Positions 16,589 through 26,035 of a DNA stretch of 64,000 nt are shown one piece after another. How positions within the stretch are numbered: the stretch's first letter is position 1; the number at the start of each line of letters is the position of its first letter. Position numbers and translations under genes: made by a program. Source of the stretch: Thiothrix nivea DSM 5205 (GTDB taxonomy: Bacteria; Pseudomonadota; Gammaproteobacteria; Thiotrichales; Thiotrichaceae); the NCBI RefSeq assembly GCF_000260135.1, contig NZ_JH651384.1:499693-563692 (forward strand). The letters are read 5' to 3'. Below the pieces are notes generated by a model. That model did not search any database. It had not been told where the DNA came from and saw nothing but the letters and a program-made list of their open reading frames with translations.

Positions 16589-18925
16589 ATGCAGAACGTT
16601 ACACAGGGGCAATTACGTTTTCCATTCCTGATGGCAGCGATGGCTACCTTGGCCTTGCTGGCAGGTTGTGGCGGTGGTGGCAGTAGCACCGACAATGGAA
16701 CCAGCAGCAATAGCGGCAACAATACCGGTAATACTTACGCCAACAGTGGCCGTATGCTGTTACTCGACCCTACCCGCAGCAATGCTGAAACCCCCATCAG
16801 CGGCTTGCAATATGACGTGGCAGGCAACACCAGCGGCGCGGATGGCAGCTTCAACACTGCTAACGGCAGCCTGTCACTGCTGTTGGGCAGTAATACCCGC
16901 CTGGCGCTGGCCGCCAAAACCACCCTGACCCAGCAAGACATGGCCTCCGCCTTGTGCAGTGGCAACGCAGACCCGACCGCTTGCGCCTATAACACCAGCA
17001 AAAACCTGGAGCAGTATTTCCTCAGTATGGATAGCGACCGGAACAGCACCAACGCTATCCAGCTTTCCCCCAATGCCTATAACCTGAACCTGCAATGGAC
17101 AGTTTCGCCCGACCAGTTTGAAAGTGCGCTCGCGCAGCAACTGGCGGCCTATGGGCAAACACCTGCCGCTACCTTCAGCCCCTCACTCGGCATCAACACC
17201 GAAGCGCCGCAATCGGAGCAGGACAGCATCTCAACGCCCATCGCTTTCGCGGACATTTTCCGGGTTGCCCGCCCGTTCAAGGAGTTTTCCTGCGTAACCA
17301 CCACTTACGATGAGCATGGCTGGCCCACTAGCTCACCTTCCAGCACTTGCTTGGTGCGCACCTTTCTGCTGGACAGCGCCGTCAAGGGCAGCGTCCCCGA
17401 TGGGCAATACACCGTTTTGTACGAAGGCGATGGAACCCTGGAATACTCAGGCTACGTCAACAAACTCGTGAGCCGTGCCCCCGGCAGGGATGTTGTTGAT
17501 GTGACCCTGCCAGCCAAACTTGACACCTCCGCCAACGCAGCCAACCGCATCGCCTTGCGGGTCGTTTCGGGTACGGTCAAAAACATCCGCATCATCATGC
17601 CCGGCGGCATTTGCGAGGGTAACCCATCAGTACGGGTGGAAGATGCCAGCGGCTGCCCGGCAGGCCAGTTCCGCAGTTTTGAGGAAGCCTTGCGCAATGA
17701 CCGCAACGCCATCGTCTTTAACCCCGACTACCTGCGCTTCATGAAAAATTTCCGGGTGGTGCGGATGATGAACATGATGGGTTCCAGCCCCAGCTACCTG
17801 GCCTGCGCCAAACCAGACCCTGCCAACCCCACCAACCCCAACGCTTTTGAGAAAGATGCGTCAGGCAATGTAGTCATCGACCAGGACTGTCTGGTGAGCG
17901 ATCTGACTTGGGAGCAACGCAGCAAAATGGATGATGCCGTATGGGGCGCATCTGGCCGTGTACACCGGCTGGAACGCTATGCACGCGGCACACCGATCGA
18001 AGTGCAGGTAGAACTGGCCAACCAGTTGAATGCCCACCCGTGGTTCAACATCCCACACAACGCCACCGAATACTACAACCGGCAATTTGCCTACTACGTC
18101 GCTACTCACCTCAAACCCGGCCTGAAAGCCCATATCGAGTACAGTAACGAAACCTGGAACGGCATTTTCTGGGCTTACCACTACATGCTCAAAAAGGGCG
18201 AAGACCTGGGTAGCCCTACCGATGCATGGCGTGGCGCCAATTACTACGCCAAACAGGCCAGCAAGGTTTTCCAGTGGTGGGAAGACGAATTTGGCGGCAC
18301 ACAACGCCTCGTCCGCCTGCTGGGGACATATCAGAACGACGCCAACCGCACCAAAAGGATGCTGGATTACAGCGACACCCGGCAGTATGTGGATGCCATT
18401 GCCATGGGAGGATATTTCTATGCCTGTTGGGATCGCGCCCTTGCCGCCTGCCAGGACACCAGCAAAGTGCCCAAGCCCCTGGTTGAAGCCACCTCACTGG
18501 ATGACATTTTTGCTGCCATGGACAACCCCAATGACCCGTTCGGCCTAGAAGGGGTCAAGAGCCAGTTCGCCAAGCAGGCCGCCGTCGCCCAGGAATACGG
18601 CAAGGCGCTGTATGCCTACGAAGGCGGGCAACACCTGACCATCGCTGGGACAATCGCCACTGACCGCAGGCAGAACATGATTGATTTGCTCCACGCCGCC
18701 AACCGCGACCCACGCATGGGCGAGCGTTACCAGCAATTGTTGAGCTCATGGAAATCAGCGGGCGGCCAGACCTTCATGCTGTTCAGCGTGCCGCATACCT
18801 TCAGCCAGTACGGCAGCTTTGGCATCAAGGAAAACCTTGCCCAGCCGCGCACCAGCGCACCCAAGTTTGATGGCGCGATGAAGTTTCAGGAAAACGTGGG
18901 GCAATGTTGGTGGGGCGGGTGTTAA
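16589..18925 (+). CDS. Large secreted lipoprotein with glycosidase-like signatures
   Basis: 778 residues. The signal peptide ends in lipobox 'LALLAGC' followed by a Gly/Ser/Asn/Thr-rich linker (~29-52). Residues ~55-340 look like a beta-rich N-terminal region. Residues ~360-770 resemble a TIM-barrel hydrolase: 'HIEYSNETWNG' places an Asn-Glu pair (Glu521) where clan A glycosidases carry the acid/base, and 'YAYEGGQH' places Glu678 where the nucleophile would be. Similar proteins are annotated as hypothetical or cellulose-binding. Enzymatic function is my inference. The stop codon abuts the IS3 remnant, so the native downstream sequence has been replaced. Confidence 0.7.
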   Translation: MQNVTQGQLRFPFLMAAMATLALLAGCGGGGSSTDNGTSSNSGNNTGNTYANSGRMLLLDPTRSNAETPISGLQYDVAGNTSGADGSFNTANGSLSLLLGSNTRLALAAKTTLTQQDMASALCSGNADPTACAYNTSKNLEQYFLSMDSDRNSTNAIQLSPNAYNLNLQWTVSPDQFESALAQQLAAYGQTPAATFSPSLGINTEAPQSEQDSISTPIAFADIFRVARPFKEFSCVTTTYDEHGWPTSSPSSTCLVRTFLLDSAVKGSVPDGQYTVLYEGDGTLEYSGYVNKLVSRAPGRDVVDVTLPAKLDTSANAANRIALRVVSGTVKNIRIIMPGGICEGNPSVRVEDASGCPAGQFRSFEEALRNDRNAIVFNPDYLRFMKNFRVVRMMNMMGSSPSYLACAKPDPANPTNPNAFEKDASGNVVIDQDCLVSDLTWEQRSKMDDAVWGASGRVHRLERYARGTPIEVQVELANQLNAHPWFNIPHNATEYYNRQFAYYVATHLKPGLKAHIEYSNETWNGIFWAYHYMLKKGEDLGSPTDAWRGANYYAKQASKVFQWWEDEFGGTQRLVRLLGTYQNDANRTKRMLDYSDTRQYVDAIAMGGYFYACWDRALAACQDTSKVPKPLVEATSLDDIFAAMDNPNDPFGLEGVKSQFAKQAAVAQEYGKALYAYEGGQHLTIAGTIATDRRQNMIDLLHAANRDPRMGERYQQLLSSWKSAGGQTFMLFSVPHTFSQYGSFGIKENLAQPRTSAPKFDGAMKFQENVGQCWWGGC

Positions 18926-19376
18926 TGAACGGAGCCAGTTGTAATACCCATTTCGCGACACGCCCAACACCGACGCCATGCGGCCAAGGGAAAATTCATC
19001 CCGGTGCTTGAACATGAACGGGTAGCGTTCTGCTTTTGGTTTGGTGCGAAGTAGGCTACCGCCTTTTTTAAGATGGCCAGCTCCTCAGCCTGTTCGGCCA
19101 GTTGGCGTTTCAGGCGGGCATTCTCGGTGGCCAGCGTGGCCTCCCGTTCACTCTGGCTGGCTTTGCGGCTGGCCGCAGCACGCCAGTTGTAGAGTTGCGA
19201 TTCCTGCAAGCCCAGTTGTTTGGCTGCTGATGGCACGCGGGTTTGTGAGGCCAGTTTCAAGGCTTCTGACTTGAATTCCGGGCTATGATGTCTACGGCTT
19301 ATGGTTGTCTTCATGGTTCACCTCGATTGTGAGTTTACTCACTTAACCGGGTGTCCGAAATTACTGGGTCAGATCA
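18926..19376 (-). mobile_element. Truncated IS3-family insertion sequence
   Basis: The right part of an IS3-type element is present in minus orientation. The terminal inverted repeat appears to begin at 19376 (minus strand 'tgatctgacccagtaa'), followed by orfA from 19314 and the first ~45 codons of orfB. The rest of orfB, including the catalytic DDE core, and the other terminus are missing. The left breakpoint lies at about 18926-18935, directly after the stop codon of the large lipoprotein gene. The element cannot move by itself. Confidence 0.85.
18930..19314 (-). pseudogene. IS3-type transposase orfA plus 5' fragment of orfB
   Basis: OrfA starts at 19314 with the helix-turn-helix 'SPEFKSEALKLA...KQLGLQESQLYNWR' and a leucine-zipper coiled coil up to 'EELAILKKAVAYF'. 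A canonical A6G slippery site lies at 19063-19069; shifting there by -1 gives the orfB start, with 'KHRDEFSLGRMASVLGVSR' and 'NGYYNWL', the family's HTH_21 region. The frame then ends at the deletion junction. No DDE residues remain, so this is a remnant. Confidence 0.85.
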
Positions 19377-19442
19377 GGGTACAAACTTTTACCCACAATA
19401 TACCCTGGCTTCTAGGGGTACTTACCGGACAAACTCAGGCAT

Positions 19443-19468
19443 AAAAAAACCCGCTGTTACGCGGGTTT
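19443..19468 (-). terminator. Rho-independent terminator of tRNA-Ser
   Basis: On the minus strand an 8-base perfect stem 'aaacccgc'/'gcgggttt' with a 6-base loop is followed by a T-run ending the transcript about 35 bases after the tRNA. Confidence 0.85.
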
Positions 19469-19501
19469 CAGGATGTTTTGGAACTTCTCAGTTCAAATAT
19501 A

Positions 19502-19589
19502 TGGCGGAGAGCGAGGGATTCGAACCCCCGGAGGGTTTCCCCTCAACGGTTTTCAAGACCGCCGCTTTCGACCACTCAGCCAGCTCTCC
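19502..19589 (-). tRNA. tRNA-Ser (anticodon UGA)
   Basis: The minus strand folds into a class II tRNA: acceptor 'ggagagc'/'gctctcc', D arm 'tggctgagtggtcga', anticodon stem 'ggcggt'/'accgtt' around 'cttgaaa' (anticodon TGA), a long variable arm 'gaggggaaaccctc', T arm 'gggttcgaatccc', discriminator G and an encoded CCA. The anticodon reads UCN serine codons. A terminator follows, and an IS3 remnant lies further downstream. Confidence 0.96.
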
Positions 19590-19726
19590 GAAGGCTGCAT
19601 AGAGTAATCAAAACCCCAATGGATTTCCAGCACTTTTTCAACCGCGGCCCTACCTTGCGTCTGTCAGGCGGGTAGCGGCTATGCTAGAATCCGCCCTTTG
19701 ATAGCTGCCCAACGAGACAGGCTTTA

Positions 19727-20770
19727 ATGGATTCAAACAAACCCTCCCTGACCTACCGCGATGCCGGTGTGGATATTGATGCTGGCAATACTCTGGTGGA
19801 ACGCATCAAGCCCCTTGCCCAGCGCACCAAACGCCCGGAAATGCTGGGTGGTCTGGGCGGTTTCGGCGCATTGATGTCGATCCCGTCCCACTACAAGCAC
19901 CCGATCCTGGTTTCCGGCACCGATGGCGTCGGCACCAAACTGAAACTGGCCATTGACAGCGGCATTTATGACACCATCGGTATCGACCTGGTAGCCATGT
20001 GCGTGAATGACATCGTGGTCAGCGGTGCAGAACCGCTGTTTTTCCTCGACTACTACGCCACCGGCAAACTGGATGTGGATATAGCCGAAAAGGTCATCAG
20101 CGGCATTGCCGAAGGCTGTTTGCAGGCTGGTGCTTCACTGTCAGGCGGGGAAACCGCCGAAATGCCCGGCATGTACCATGGCAACGATTTCGATTTGGCA
20201 GGTTTCTGTGTTGGCGTGGTTGACCGCGACAACATTGTGGATAACGCCCGCGTCCATCGCAATGACGTACTGATTGGCCTGGCTTCAACCGGCCCGCATT
20301 CCAACGGCTATTCACTGATCCGCAAAATTCTGGAAGTCAGCGGCGAATCGCTGGATACCCCGTTTGGCGACAACACATTGGGGCGCGCCCTGCTCGAGCC
20401 GACCCGCATTTACGTCAAAACCGTCCTCGGCCTGTTGCGCCGTTACAGCATCCACGCCCTCGCGCACATTACCGGCGGCGGCATTACTGAAAACCTGCCG
20501 CGTGTCTTGCCCCCGCGCACCAAGGCTAAAGTTACCCGTCACAGCTGGCAACGCCCGGAAATTTTCAACTGGTTACAAACAAACGGCGGCGTATCCGAAG
20601 AGGAAATGCTGCGCACCTTCAACTGTGGTATCGGCATGATAGTCGTGGCTCCCGCAGAGCAAGCTGAAGACATTATCGCCACCTGCCGCCTGGAAAACAT
20701 CAAGGCGTGGCAGATCGGCGTCATGGATATTGCCGATACCGACGTCCCGTTTGTCCAGTATGTCGATTGA
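19727..20770 (+). CDS. purM: Phosphoribosylformylglycinamidine cyclo-ligase (AIR synthetase)
   Basis: 347 residues, the usual length. It catalyses ATP-dependent closure of FGAM to aminoimidazole ribotide, the fifth step of purine synthesis. Visible signatures: '[15 protein letters not shown]' at the N-terminus, '[20 protein letters not shown]' then '[10 protein letters not shown]', '[22 protein letters not shown]', '[11 protein letters not shown]' and '[16 protein letters not shown]'. purN overlaps its stop by 11 bases, giving a two-gene operon. It lies downstream of, and divergent from, tRNA-Ser. Confidence 0.98.
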   Translation: MDSNKPSLTYRDAGVDIDAGNTLVERIKPLAQRTKRPEMLGGLGGFGALMSIPSHYKHPILVSGTDGVGTKLKLAIDSGIYDTIGIDLVAMCVNDIVVSGAEPLFFLDYYATGKLDVDIAEKVISGIAEGCLQAGASLSGGETAEMPGMYHGNDFDLAGFCVGVVDRDNIVDNARVHRNDVLIGLASTGPHSNGYSLIRKILEVSGESLDTPFGDNTLGRALLEPTRIYVKTVLGLLRRYSIHALAHITGGGITENLPRVLPPRTKAKVTRHSWQRPEIFNWLQTNGGVSEEEMLRTFNCGIGMIVVAPAEQAEDIIATCRLENIKAWQIGVMDIADTDVPFVQYVD

Positions 20771-21425
20771 TGAAAAGGCGGCGCTGCCAACCCTGGTGGT
20801 GCTGATTTCTGGCAACGGCAGCAACCTGCAAGCCATTATCGAGGCCATCCGTGCGGGGCGCATTGCTGCCCGCGTTGCTGCTGTCATCAGCAACCGCGTG
20901 GACGCCTATGGCCTGCAACGCGCGGCGGATGCGGGCATCCCTACGGAAACCCTAGACCATACCGCCTTTGCAAGCCGTGAAGCTTTCGATCAGGCATTAC
21001 AGGAGCGGGTCGACAGTTTCCACCCCGACCTGGTAGTACTGGCCGGTTTCATGCGCATCTTCACCCCCGGTTTCGTACAACATTTCGCTGGCCGGATGCT
21101 GAACATCCACCCATCCTTGCTCCCCCTGTACAAAGGCATCCACACCCATCGGCGGGTGCTGGAAGATGGTGGCAACGAACACGGCGTCAGCGTACATTTC
21201 GTCACCCCAGAACTGGATGGTGGCCCGGTCATCATGCAGGCCAAAGTGCCGGTGTTACCCAGTGACACAGAAGAAAGGCTGGCGCAGCGCGTGCATGTAC
21301 AGGAACATGTCATCTACCCGCGCGTGGTGAAATGGTTTGTGGAAGGCAGGCTGAAACTGGAAAACGGCCAAGCACTGCTGGACGGCAAGATTTTGCACCA
21401 GCCGGTATTGCATTTGGGCAGTTGA
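20760..21425 (+). CDS. purN: Phosphoribosylglycinamide formyltransferase (GAR transformylase)
   Basis: 221 residues from the ATG at 20760, inside the purM 3' end; an earlier start at 20730 is less typical. It transfers the formyl group of 10-formyl-tetrahydrofolate to GAR in purine synthesis. Signatures: '[17 protein letters not shown]' (phosphate-binding), '[13 protein letters not shown]', '[12 protein letters not shown]' with the catalytic Asn-His, and '[15 protein letters not shown]' with the catalytic Asp. Convergent with scpB, with only 4 bases between the stops. Confidence 0.97.
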   Translation: MSIDEKAALPTLVVLISGNGSNLQAIIEAIRAGRIAARVAAVISNRVDAYGLQRAADAGIPTETLDHTAFASREAFDQALQERVDSFHPDLVVLAGFMRIFTPGFVQHFAGRMLNIHPSLLPLYKGIHTHRRVLEDGGNEHGVSVHFVTPELDGGPVIMQAKVPVLPSDTEERLAQRVHVQEHVIYPRVVKWFVEGRLKLENGQALLDGKILHQPVLHLGS

Positions 21426-21429
21426 GCCA

Positions 21430-21981
21430 CTACCCCAACAATTCCAGTTGCAGTTTCCCTATATCCAGCTCCTTTATCGCTGCCAGACTCGGCAGGTCGT
21501 CCAGCGATTTGAGGTTGAAGTAGTCGAGGAAATGCCGGGTAGTACCCAGCATTTCCGGGCGGCCCGGCAGCTCTTTATGGCCGATCACCCGCACCCAGTC
21601 ACGCTCCAGCAAGGTCTTGATAATATTGGCATTAACCGCCACGCCACGGATTTCTTCGATTTCAGCACGGGTAATCGGCTGCCGCCACGCAATCAGCGCC
21701 AGGGTTTCGAGAAAGGCGCGGGAATATTTCTGCGGCTTTTCCTCGCTGTGACGCTGCACCCACTGCTGAAATGCTGCCCTAGTTTGCAAACGGAAGCCAC
21801 TGGCTGTTTCCGTCAGTTCAAAACTCTGACCTTCACACAGGGCTTGCACGTCTTTCAGGGCTACGCGGATCGCAGTGCGGGAAATTTTTTCTTCCGGCTG
21901 GAAATAGCCTTCCAGCTGCTCGGCTGACAACGGTTTGTTGGCGGTCAGCAAAATGGCTTGCAGGATAGTTTTCAGTTCCAC
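21430..21981 (-). CDS. scpB: Segregation and condensation protein B
   Basis: 183 residues from a GTG at 21981, one base past the scpA stop. Two winged-helix domains are visible: 'LKTILQAILLTANKPLSAEQ' at the N-terminus and the conserved 'YSRAFLETLALIAWRQPITR' with 'EIEEIRGVAVN' in the second, followed by 'RDWVRVIGHKELPGRPEMLGTT'. ScpB bridges ScpA and the SMC/MukB-like ATPase in chromosome condensation. It is the last gene of the operon running from 25337. Confidence 0.95.
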   Translation of the reverse strand: MELKTILQAILLTANKPLSAEQLEGYFQPEEKISRTAIRVALKDVQALCEGQSFELTETASGFRLQTRAAFQQWVQRHSEEKPQKYSRAFLETLALIAWRQPITRAEIEEIRGVAVNANIIKTLLERDWVRVIGHKELPGRPEMLGTTRHFLDYFNLKSLDDLPSLAAIKELDIGKLQLELLG

Positions 21982-21982
21982 G

Positions 21983-22786
21983 TCACCCCTCCACGGCGAT
22001 GCCTGCGGGGCGCACGTACAGCGGCGCATACGCTTGATCGCCCTGGGTCACATCGATCAGATGCGCCTTGAGCAACTCCAGGATCGCCATCAGTGTAACC
22101 ACTGCCCCACGCCGTCCCTCTTCCAGCCGGAACAGGTTTTCAAACGGCACAAACCGGTGGGTCTGCAACACCGCCAGTACATGCGTCATGCGTTCGCGGA
22201 TGGACAAGTGCTCGCGCTGAATCTGGTGGTTGCTGAACATGTCGGCGCGCTTGAGCACATCCTTAAACGCCAGCAGCAACTCGTGCAGGGCAACCTGCGG
22301 CTCCGGTCGTGGCGGTTTGGGGAAATCGGCAGCGGTTTGCGCAACCCAGTGCTCACGTTCCAGGCGAGACAGTTCGTCCAGATCGGATGCGGCCTGTTTG
22401 CACTGCTCGTATTCCTGCAACTGGCGCATCAGTTGGGCGCGTGGATCTTCTTCCTCTTCCACTTCGCTGTGACGTGGCAACAGCATCCGTGACTTGATTT
22501 CCGCCAGCATCGCCGCCATCAGCAGGTACTCCGCCGCCAGGTCGAGCTTGAAATCCTTCATCAGCTCGACGTAGGCGATGTATTGCTCAGTAATATGTGC
22601 AATCGGGATATCACAAATATCGAAGTTCTGCCGCCGGATCAGGTACAACAGCAAATCCAGCGGCCCCTCAAAAGCTTCCAGAAATACTTCCAGTGCATCC
22701 GGCGGGATGTACAAATCCTCCGGCATGGTGACGACCTGCTCGCCACGCACGATGGCCAGCGGGATTTCACGCTGTATGACGGTCAC
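21983..22786 (-). CDS. scpA: Segregation and condensation protein A (kleisin)
   Basis: 267 residues from a GTG at 22786; a downstream ATG (residue 21) is the alternative start and no strong Shine-Dalgarno favours either. The kleisin N-terminus is seen in 'FEGPLDLLLYLIRRQNFDI' with 'IPIAHITEQY', and 'EYLLMAAMLAEIKSRMLLP' is the family hallmark. The C-terminal winged helix carries 'VVTLMAILELLKAHLI'. It links the SMC heads together with ScpB. The gene lies 2 bases after trpS. Confidence 0.95.
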   Translation of the reverse strand: MTVIQREIPLAIVRGEQVVTMPEDLYIPPDALEVFLEAFEGPLDLLLYLIRRQNFDICDIPIAHITEQYIAYVELMKDFKLDLAAEYLLMAAMLAEIKSRMLLPRHSEVEEEEDPRAQLMRQLQEYEQCKQAASDLDELSRLEREHWVAQTAADFPKPPRPEPQVALHELLLAFKDVLKRADMFSNHQIQREHLSIRERMTHVLAVLQTHRFVPFENLFRLEEGRRGAVVTLMAILELLKAHLIDVTQGDQAYAPLYVRPAGIAVEG

Positions 22787-22788
22787 GG

Positions 22789-24009
22789 TTATAAATGGTG
22801 AGTGAAACGCATGGCTTCCATCACGTCATCCAGCGTTTCACGCGCCACCTGGCGGGCGGCTTCCGCGCCTTCCCGCAGGATGTCGCGCACCCTGCCCCGG
22901 TTTTCCTCAAACTCAGCGGCGCGGCGCTGGATGGGGGCAAGCTCGGCCTGTACCGCGTCGATGACAGGCTGTTTGCACTCCAGGCAACCAATGCCAGCGC
23001 TACGGCAACCTTCCTGCACCCACTGTTTGGTGGCATCGTCGGAATAAATTTCATGGAACGGCCATACCGGGCAACGTGCCGGGTCACCAGGGTCAGTTCG
23101 GCGCACACGGCTGGTGTCAGTCGGCATAGTGCGGATTTTCTTTTCTACATCCTCTGGCTTTTCTCGCAACGCGATGGTGTTACTGTAGGATTTGGACATT
23201 TTCTGTCCATCCAGCCCCGGCATTTTAGAAGCCTTGGTCAACGCTGCCTGCGGTTCGGGCAGGATAATCTTGCCAGATCCTTCCAGATAGCCAAACAGGC
23301 GTTCACGGTCACCCAGCGACAGGTTTTGCTGAGATTCCAGCAAGGCACGGCCTACATCCAATGCTTCAGCGTCACCTTGCTCCTGATATTTGCGGCGCAG
23401 TTCGCGATAAAGTTTTGCCTGTTTCTTACCCATCTTGTTGGCGGCCTGCTCGGCTTTCTGTTCGAAATCCGGCTCCCGCCCGTAGATGTGGTTGAAGCGG
23501 CGCGCCACCTCGCGGGTCAGCTCGATATGCGCGACCTGATCCTCTCCCACTGGCACTCGGTCTGCCTTGTAAATGAGGATGTCCGCCGATTGCAGCAGCG
23601 GGTAGCCGAGGAAACCGTAGGTGGAGAGGTCGCGTTCCTTGAGTTTTTCCTGCTGATCCTTGTAGGTAGGAACCCGTTCCAGCCAGCCCAGCGGCGTAAT
23701 CATGGAAAGCAGCAAGTGCAACTCGGCATGTTCCGGCACATGCGACTGGGTGAAAATGGTGGCGGAACTGGGGCTGATGCCTGCCGCCAGCCAATCGATG
23801 GCCATATCTTCCACATGCTGGGCAATACCGCCCGGCGTTTCGTAATGGGTGGTCAGGGCGTGCCAGTCGGCCACGAAAAAGAAGCACTCGTAATTGAGCT
23901 GCATTTCCACCCAGTTTTTCAGGACGCCATGATAATGGCCCAAATGCAACAGGCCGGTCGGGCGCATTCCGGAAACGACGCGCTGGGTTTGCGAAGGCGA
24001 AGTGTTCAC
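22789..24009 (-). CDS. trpS: Tryptophanyl-tRNA synthetase
   Basis: 406 residues from a GTG at 24009 with 'aaggt' upstream. It charges tRNA-Trp. The class I signature 'PTGLLHLGHYHG' (HIGH-like) is near residue 17, 'GYPLLQSADILIYKAD' in the middle of the Rossmann domain and 'KMSKS' near 245. The length exceeds the ~335 residues of E. coli TrpS because of an insertion around residues 150-215 ('QAANKMGKKQAKLYREL'), found in a longer TrpS subgroup. It sits in the conserved yciO / M50 / trpS / scpA / scpB order. Confidence 0.97.
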   Translation of the reverse strand: MNTSPSQTQRVVSGMRPTGLLHLGHYHGVLKNWVEMQLNYECFFFVADWHALTTHYETPGGIAQHVEDMAIDWLAAGISPSSATIFTQSHVPEHAELHLLLSMITPLGWLERVPTYKDQQEKLKERDLSTYGFLGYPLLQSADILIYKADRVPVGEDQVAHIELTREVARRFNHIYGREPDFEQKAEQAANKMGKKQAKLYRELRRKYQEQGDAEALDVGRALLESQQNLSLGDRERLFGYLEGSGKIILPEPQAALTKASKMPGLDGQKMSKSYSNTIALREKPEDVEKKIRTMPTDTSRVRRTDPGDPARCPVWPFHEIYSDDATKQWVQEGCRSAGIGCLECKQPVIDAVQAELAPIQRRAAEFEENRGRVRDILREGAEAARQVARETLDDVMEAMRFTHHL

Positions 24010-24051
24010 AGGGATACCTTGAGTTGAATAATGTGTTGTGTCGTCAGGATT

Positions 24052-24708
24052 CTACAGGAAAATATGTCCCAGTATCTGCGCCAGTGTGCTTACCAAAGGC
24101 ATGACAACCTGGTTCAGTACCCCAAAATATAGCAAACCCAGCACAATAAACAGACCATACGGCTCAATTACGTCGAGATAGCGTGATAATGAGGGCGGTA
24201 ACAGCCCGGAAAGCACCCTGCCCCCATCCAGTGGTGGAATCGGCAGCAAATTGAACACCAGCAGCACCAGATTGATGATAATGCCATTCTGGCTCATGGC
24301 CACGAAACCGCGCGCCACGTTTTCATCCGGAATGACATTGGCGAACAAAACCAGCAGCATGATCCACATCACCGCCATCAGCAGGTTTGCCCCCGGCCCT
24401 GCGGCTGCCACCAGTATCATGTCGCGCCGGTAGTTCTTCAGGTTACGAAAATTGACCGGCACCGGTTTCGCCCAACCAAACAGGAAGGGGGAACCAACCA
24501 CCAGCAGAAAGGCGGGCACAGCCACCGTGCCGATCGGATCCACATGCCTAATCGGGTTAAGGGAAAGCCGCCCCAGCATCCTGGCCGTACTGTCACCCAG
24601 TTTGTTGGCAACCCAACCATGCGCCACTTCATGCAAGGTAATGGCGAACAGAACCGGAATAGCCCAGGTCGCCAGCCCATACATAAAGGCATTTATATCA
24701 AAATCCAT
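24052..24708 (-). CDS. Site-2 protease family (M50B) integral membrane metalloprotease
   Basis: 218 residues with five to six hydrophobic segments. The zinc site is 'LHEVAHGWVA' (HExxH, residues ~25-34), and the third-ligand motif is 'NLLPIPPLDGGR' (~150-162). This compact form lacks PDZ domains and is the type found beside trpS and scpA in many proteobacteria. It probably cleaves substrates within the membrane; the target is unknown. It lies 3 bases from the YciO gene. Confidence 0.92.
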   Translation of the reverse strand: MDFDINAFMYGLATWAIPVLFAITLHEVAHGWVANKLGDSTARMLGRLSLNPIRHVDPIGTVAVPAFLLVVGSPFLFGWAKPVPVNFRNLKNYRRDMILVAAAGPGANLLMAVMWIMLLVLFANVIPDENVARGFVAMSQNGIIINLVLLVFNLLPIPPLDGGRVLSGLLPPSLSRYLDVIEPYGLFIVLGLLYFGVLNQVVMPLVSTLAQILGHIFL

Positions 24709-24710
24709 GC

Positions 24711-25337
24711 TTAGTGCTCCACCAGCCAGTCTACCCCACCCTTGCCCTCACGCAGGATCACAGGCCGGTCTTCCATTAAATCCACTACCGTTGTCGGCTC
24801 ATGCCCACAGAAACCGCCATCAATGATCAAATCAACTTGATGCTCCAGTGATAAGCGGATCTGGTAAGGGTCTATCATAGGCAAATCTTCACCCGGCAGG
24901 ATCAGGGTACTCGACATTAACGGCTCGTTCAGCTCCTGTAAAAGTGCCTGGGTAACAATATGGTCAGGAATCCGGATTCCAATAGTCTTGCGCTTGGGGT
25001 TTTGCAAACGGCGCGGCACTTCACGGGTTGCGGGGAGGATAAACGTATACGGCCCAGGCGTCAGCGACTTGATCAACCGGTAGTTGATGTTGTCCACCTG
25101 CGCATACAGGGAGATCTCCGACAGGTCACGGCACACCAAGGTGAAATTGTGCTTGTTGTCGACCCGGCGGATGCGCTGGATACGTTCCATCGCCGACTTG
25201 TCGCCCAGATGACAGCCAATGGCATAGCTGGAATCGGTTGGGAATACAACAACCCCGCCATCCCGGATAATATTGAGGGCCTGGCGAACCAAACGTATCT
25301 GAGGGTTGTCTGGGTGAATTTGAAAATACTGACTCAT
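24711..25337 (-). CDS. L-threonylcarbamoyladenylate synthase family protein (YciO/Sua5/YrdC)
   Basis: 208 residues. The YrdC fold is indicated by 'GGVVVFPTDSSYAIGCHL' near residue 28, the nucleotide loop 'HNFTLVCRDLSEIS' and 'LTPGPYTFILPATREVP'. The Sua5/TsaC proteins make threonylcarbamoyl-AMP for tRNA t6A; YciO-type paralogues of this length sit beside trpS and may have weak or different activity. A second, dedicated tsaC elsewhere is probable. First gene of the yciO-to-scpB operon. Confidence 0.88.
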   Translation of the reverse strand: MSQYFQIHPDNPQIRLVRQALNIIRDGGVVVFPTDSSYAIGCHLGDKSAMERIQRIRRVDNKHNFTLVCRDLSEISLYAQVDNINYRLIKSLTPGPYTFILPATREVPRRLQNPKRKTIGIRIPDHIVTQALLQELNEPLMSSTLILPGEDLPMIDPYQIRLSLEHQVDLIIDGGFCGHEPTTVVDLMEDRPVILREGKGGVDWLVEH

Positions 25338-25388
25338 TGTTCAATTATCGTTTAGAATGTTTAACTTTAACGGATTATACCAATACGT

Positions 25389-26003
25389 ATGAAGTTCCTG
25401 TTTGATTTTTTCCCGGTCTTGCTGTTCTTCCTGGTCTACAAATTTTTTGGCGACCTGCCAGCATCCTGGATTGAGGCAGCCAACCGGCTTCCCCTGATGT
25501 CACTGAACCAAAACGAGTCGAAAGACGCCATCCTGCTGGCGACACTGGTCATCATTCTGGCGACTATCGTACAGAATGCCCTGTATTTCATCATGCATAA
25601 GCGCTTTGAGCGGATGCATCTGATCACCTTAGGCATCCTGCTGGTGTTTGGTACACTGACCCTATTCCTGAAAGACCCGGTCTTCATCAAGTGGAAAGTC
25701 AGCATCATCAACTGGGGTTTCGCGTTGGCTTTCGTGGTCAGCCAGTATATCGGTGCACGCAAGACCCTGGCCGAACGCATGATGTCGAGCGCCATCCAGG
25801 TTCCCACCAACATCTGGCAACAGGCCAATATGATGTGGGCAGCCTTCTTCGCCTTTGTGGGCATCCTTAACCTCATCATCGCCTACAACTTTAGCGAGGA
25901 AGTGTGGGTGGATTTCAAACTGTTCGGGGTACTGGGGCTGACCTTCGCCTTCATCATTGCCCAGGTGTTCTACCTGCAAAAACACGCAGTTGAAACCAAC
26001 TGA
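25389..26003 (+). CDS. yciB: Inner membrane septation protein A (YciB)
   Basis: 204 residues with five hydrophobic helices. The N-terminal '[18 protein letters not shown]' is the family signature; '[22 protein letters not shown]' and '[20 protein letters not shown]' are also conserved. YciB is an inner-membrane protein linked to cell envelope synthesis and division in enterics. It is divergent from the yciO operon; yciI and a parvulin gene follow closely. Confidence 0.93.
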   Translation: MKFLFDFFPVLLFFLVYKFFGDLPASWIEAANRLPLMSLNQNESKDAILLATLVIILATIVQNALYFIMHKRFERMHLITLGILLVFGTLTLFLKDPVFIKWKVSIINWGFALAFVVSQYIGARKTLAERMMSSAIQVPTNIWQQANMMWAAFFAFVGILNLIIAYNFSEEVWVDFKLFGVLGLTFAFIIAQVFYLQKHAVETN

Positions 26004-26035
26004 GATCGTTACAAAACATTAAGGACACTACTCCC

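Noticed and set aside
22795-24027. 410-codon open frame on the plus strand opposite trpS
   Set aside because: It is antisense to a clear tryptophanyl-tRNA synthetase, has no family features, and arises from codon bias on the other strand.
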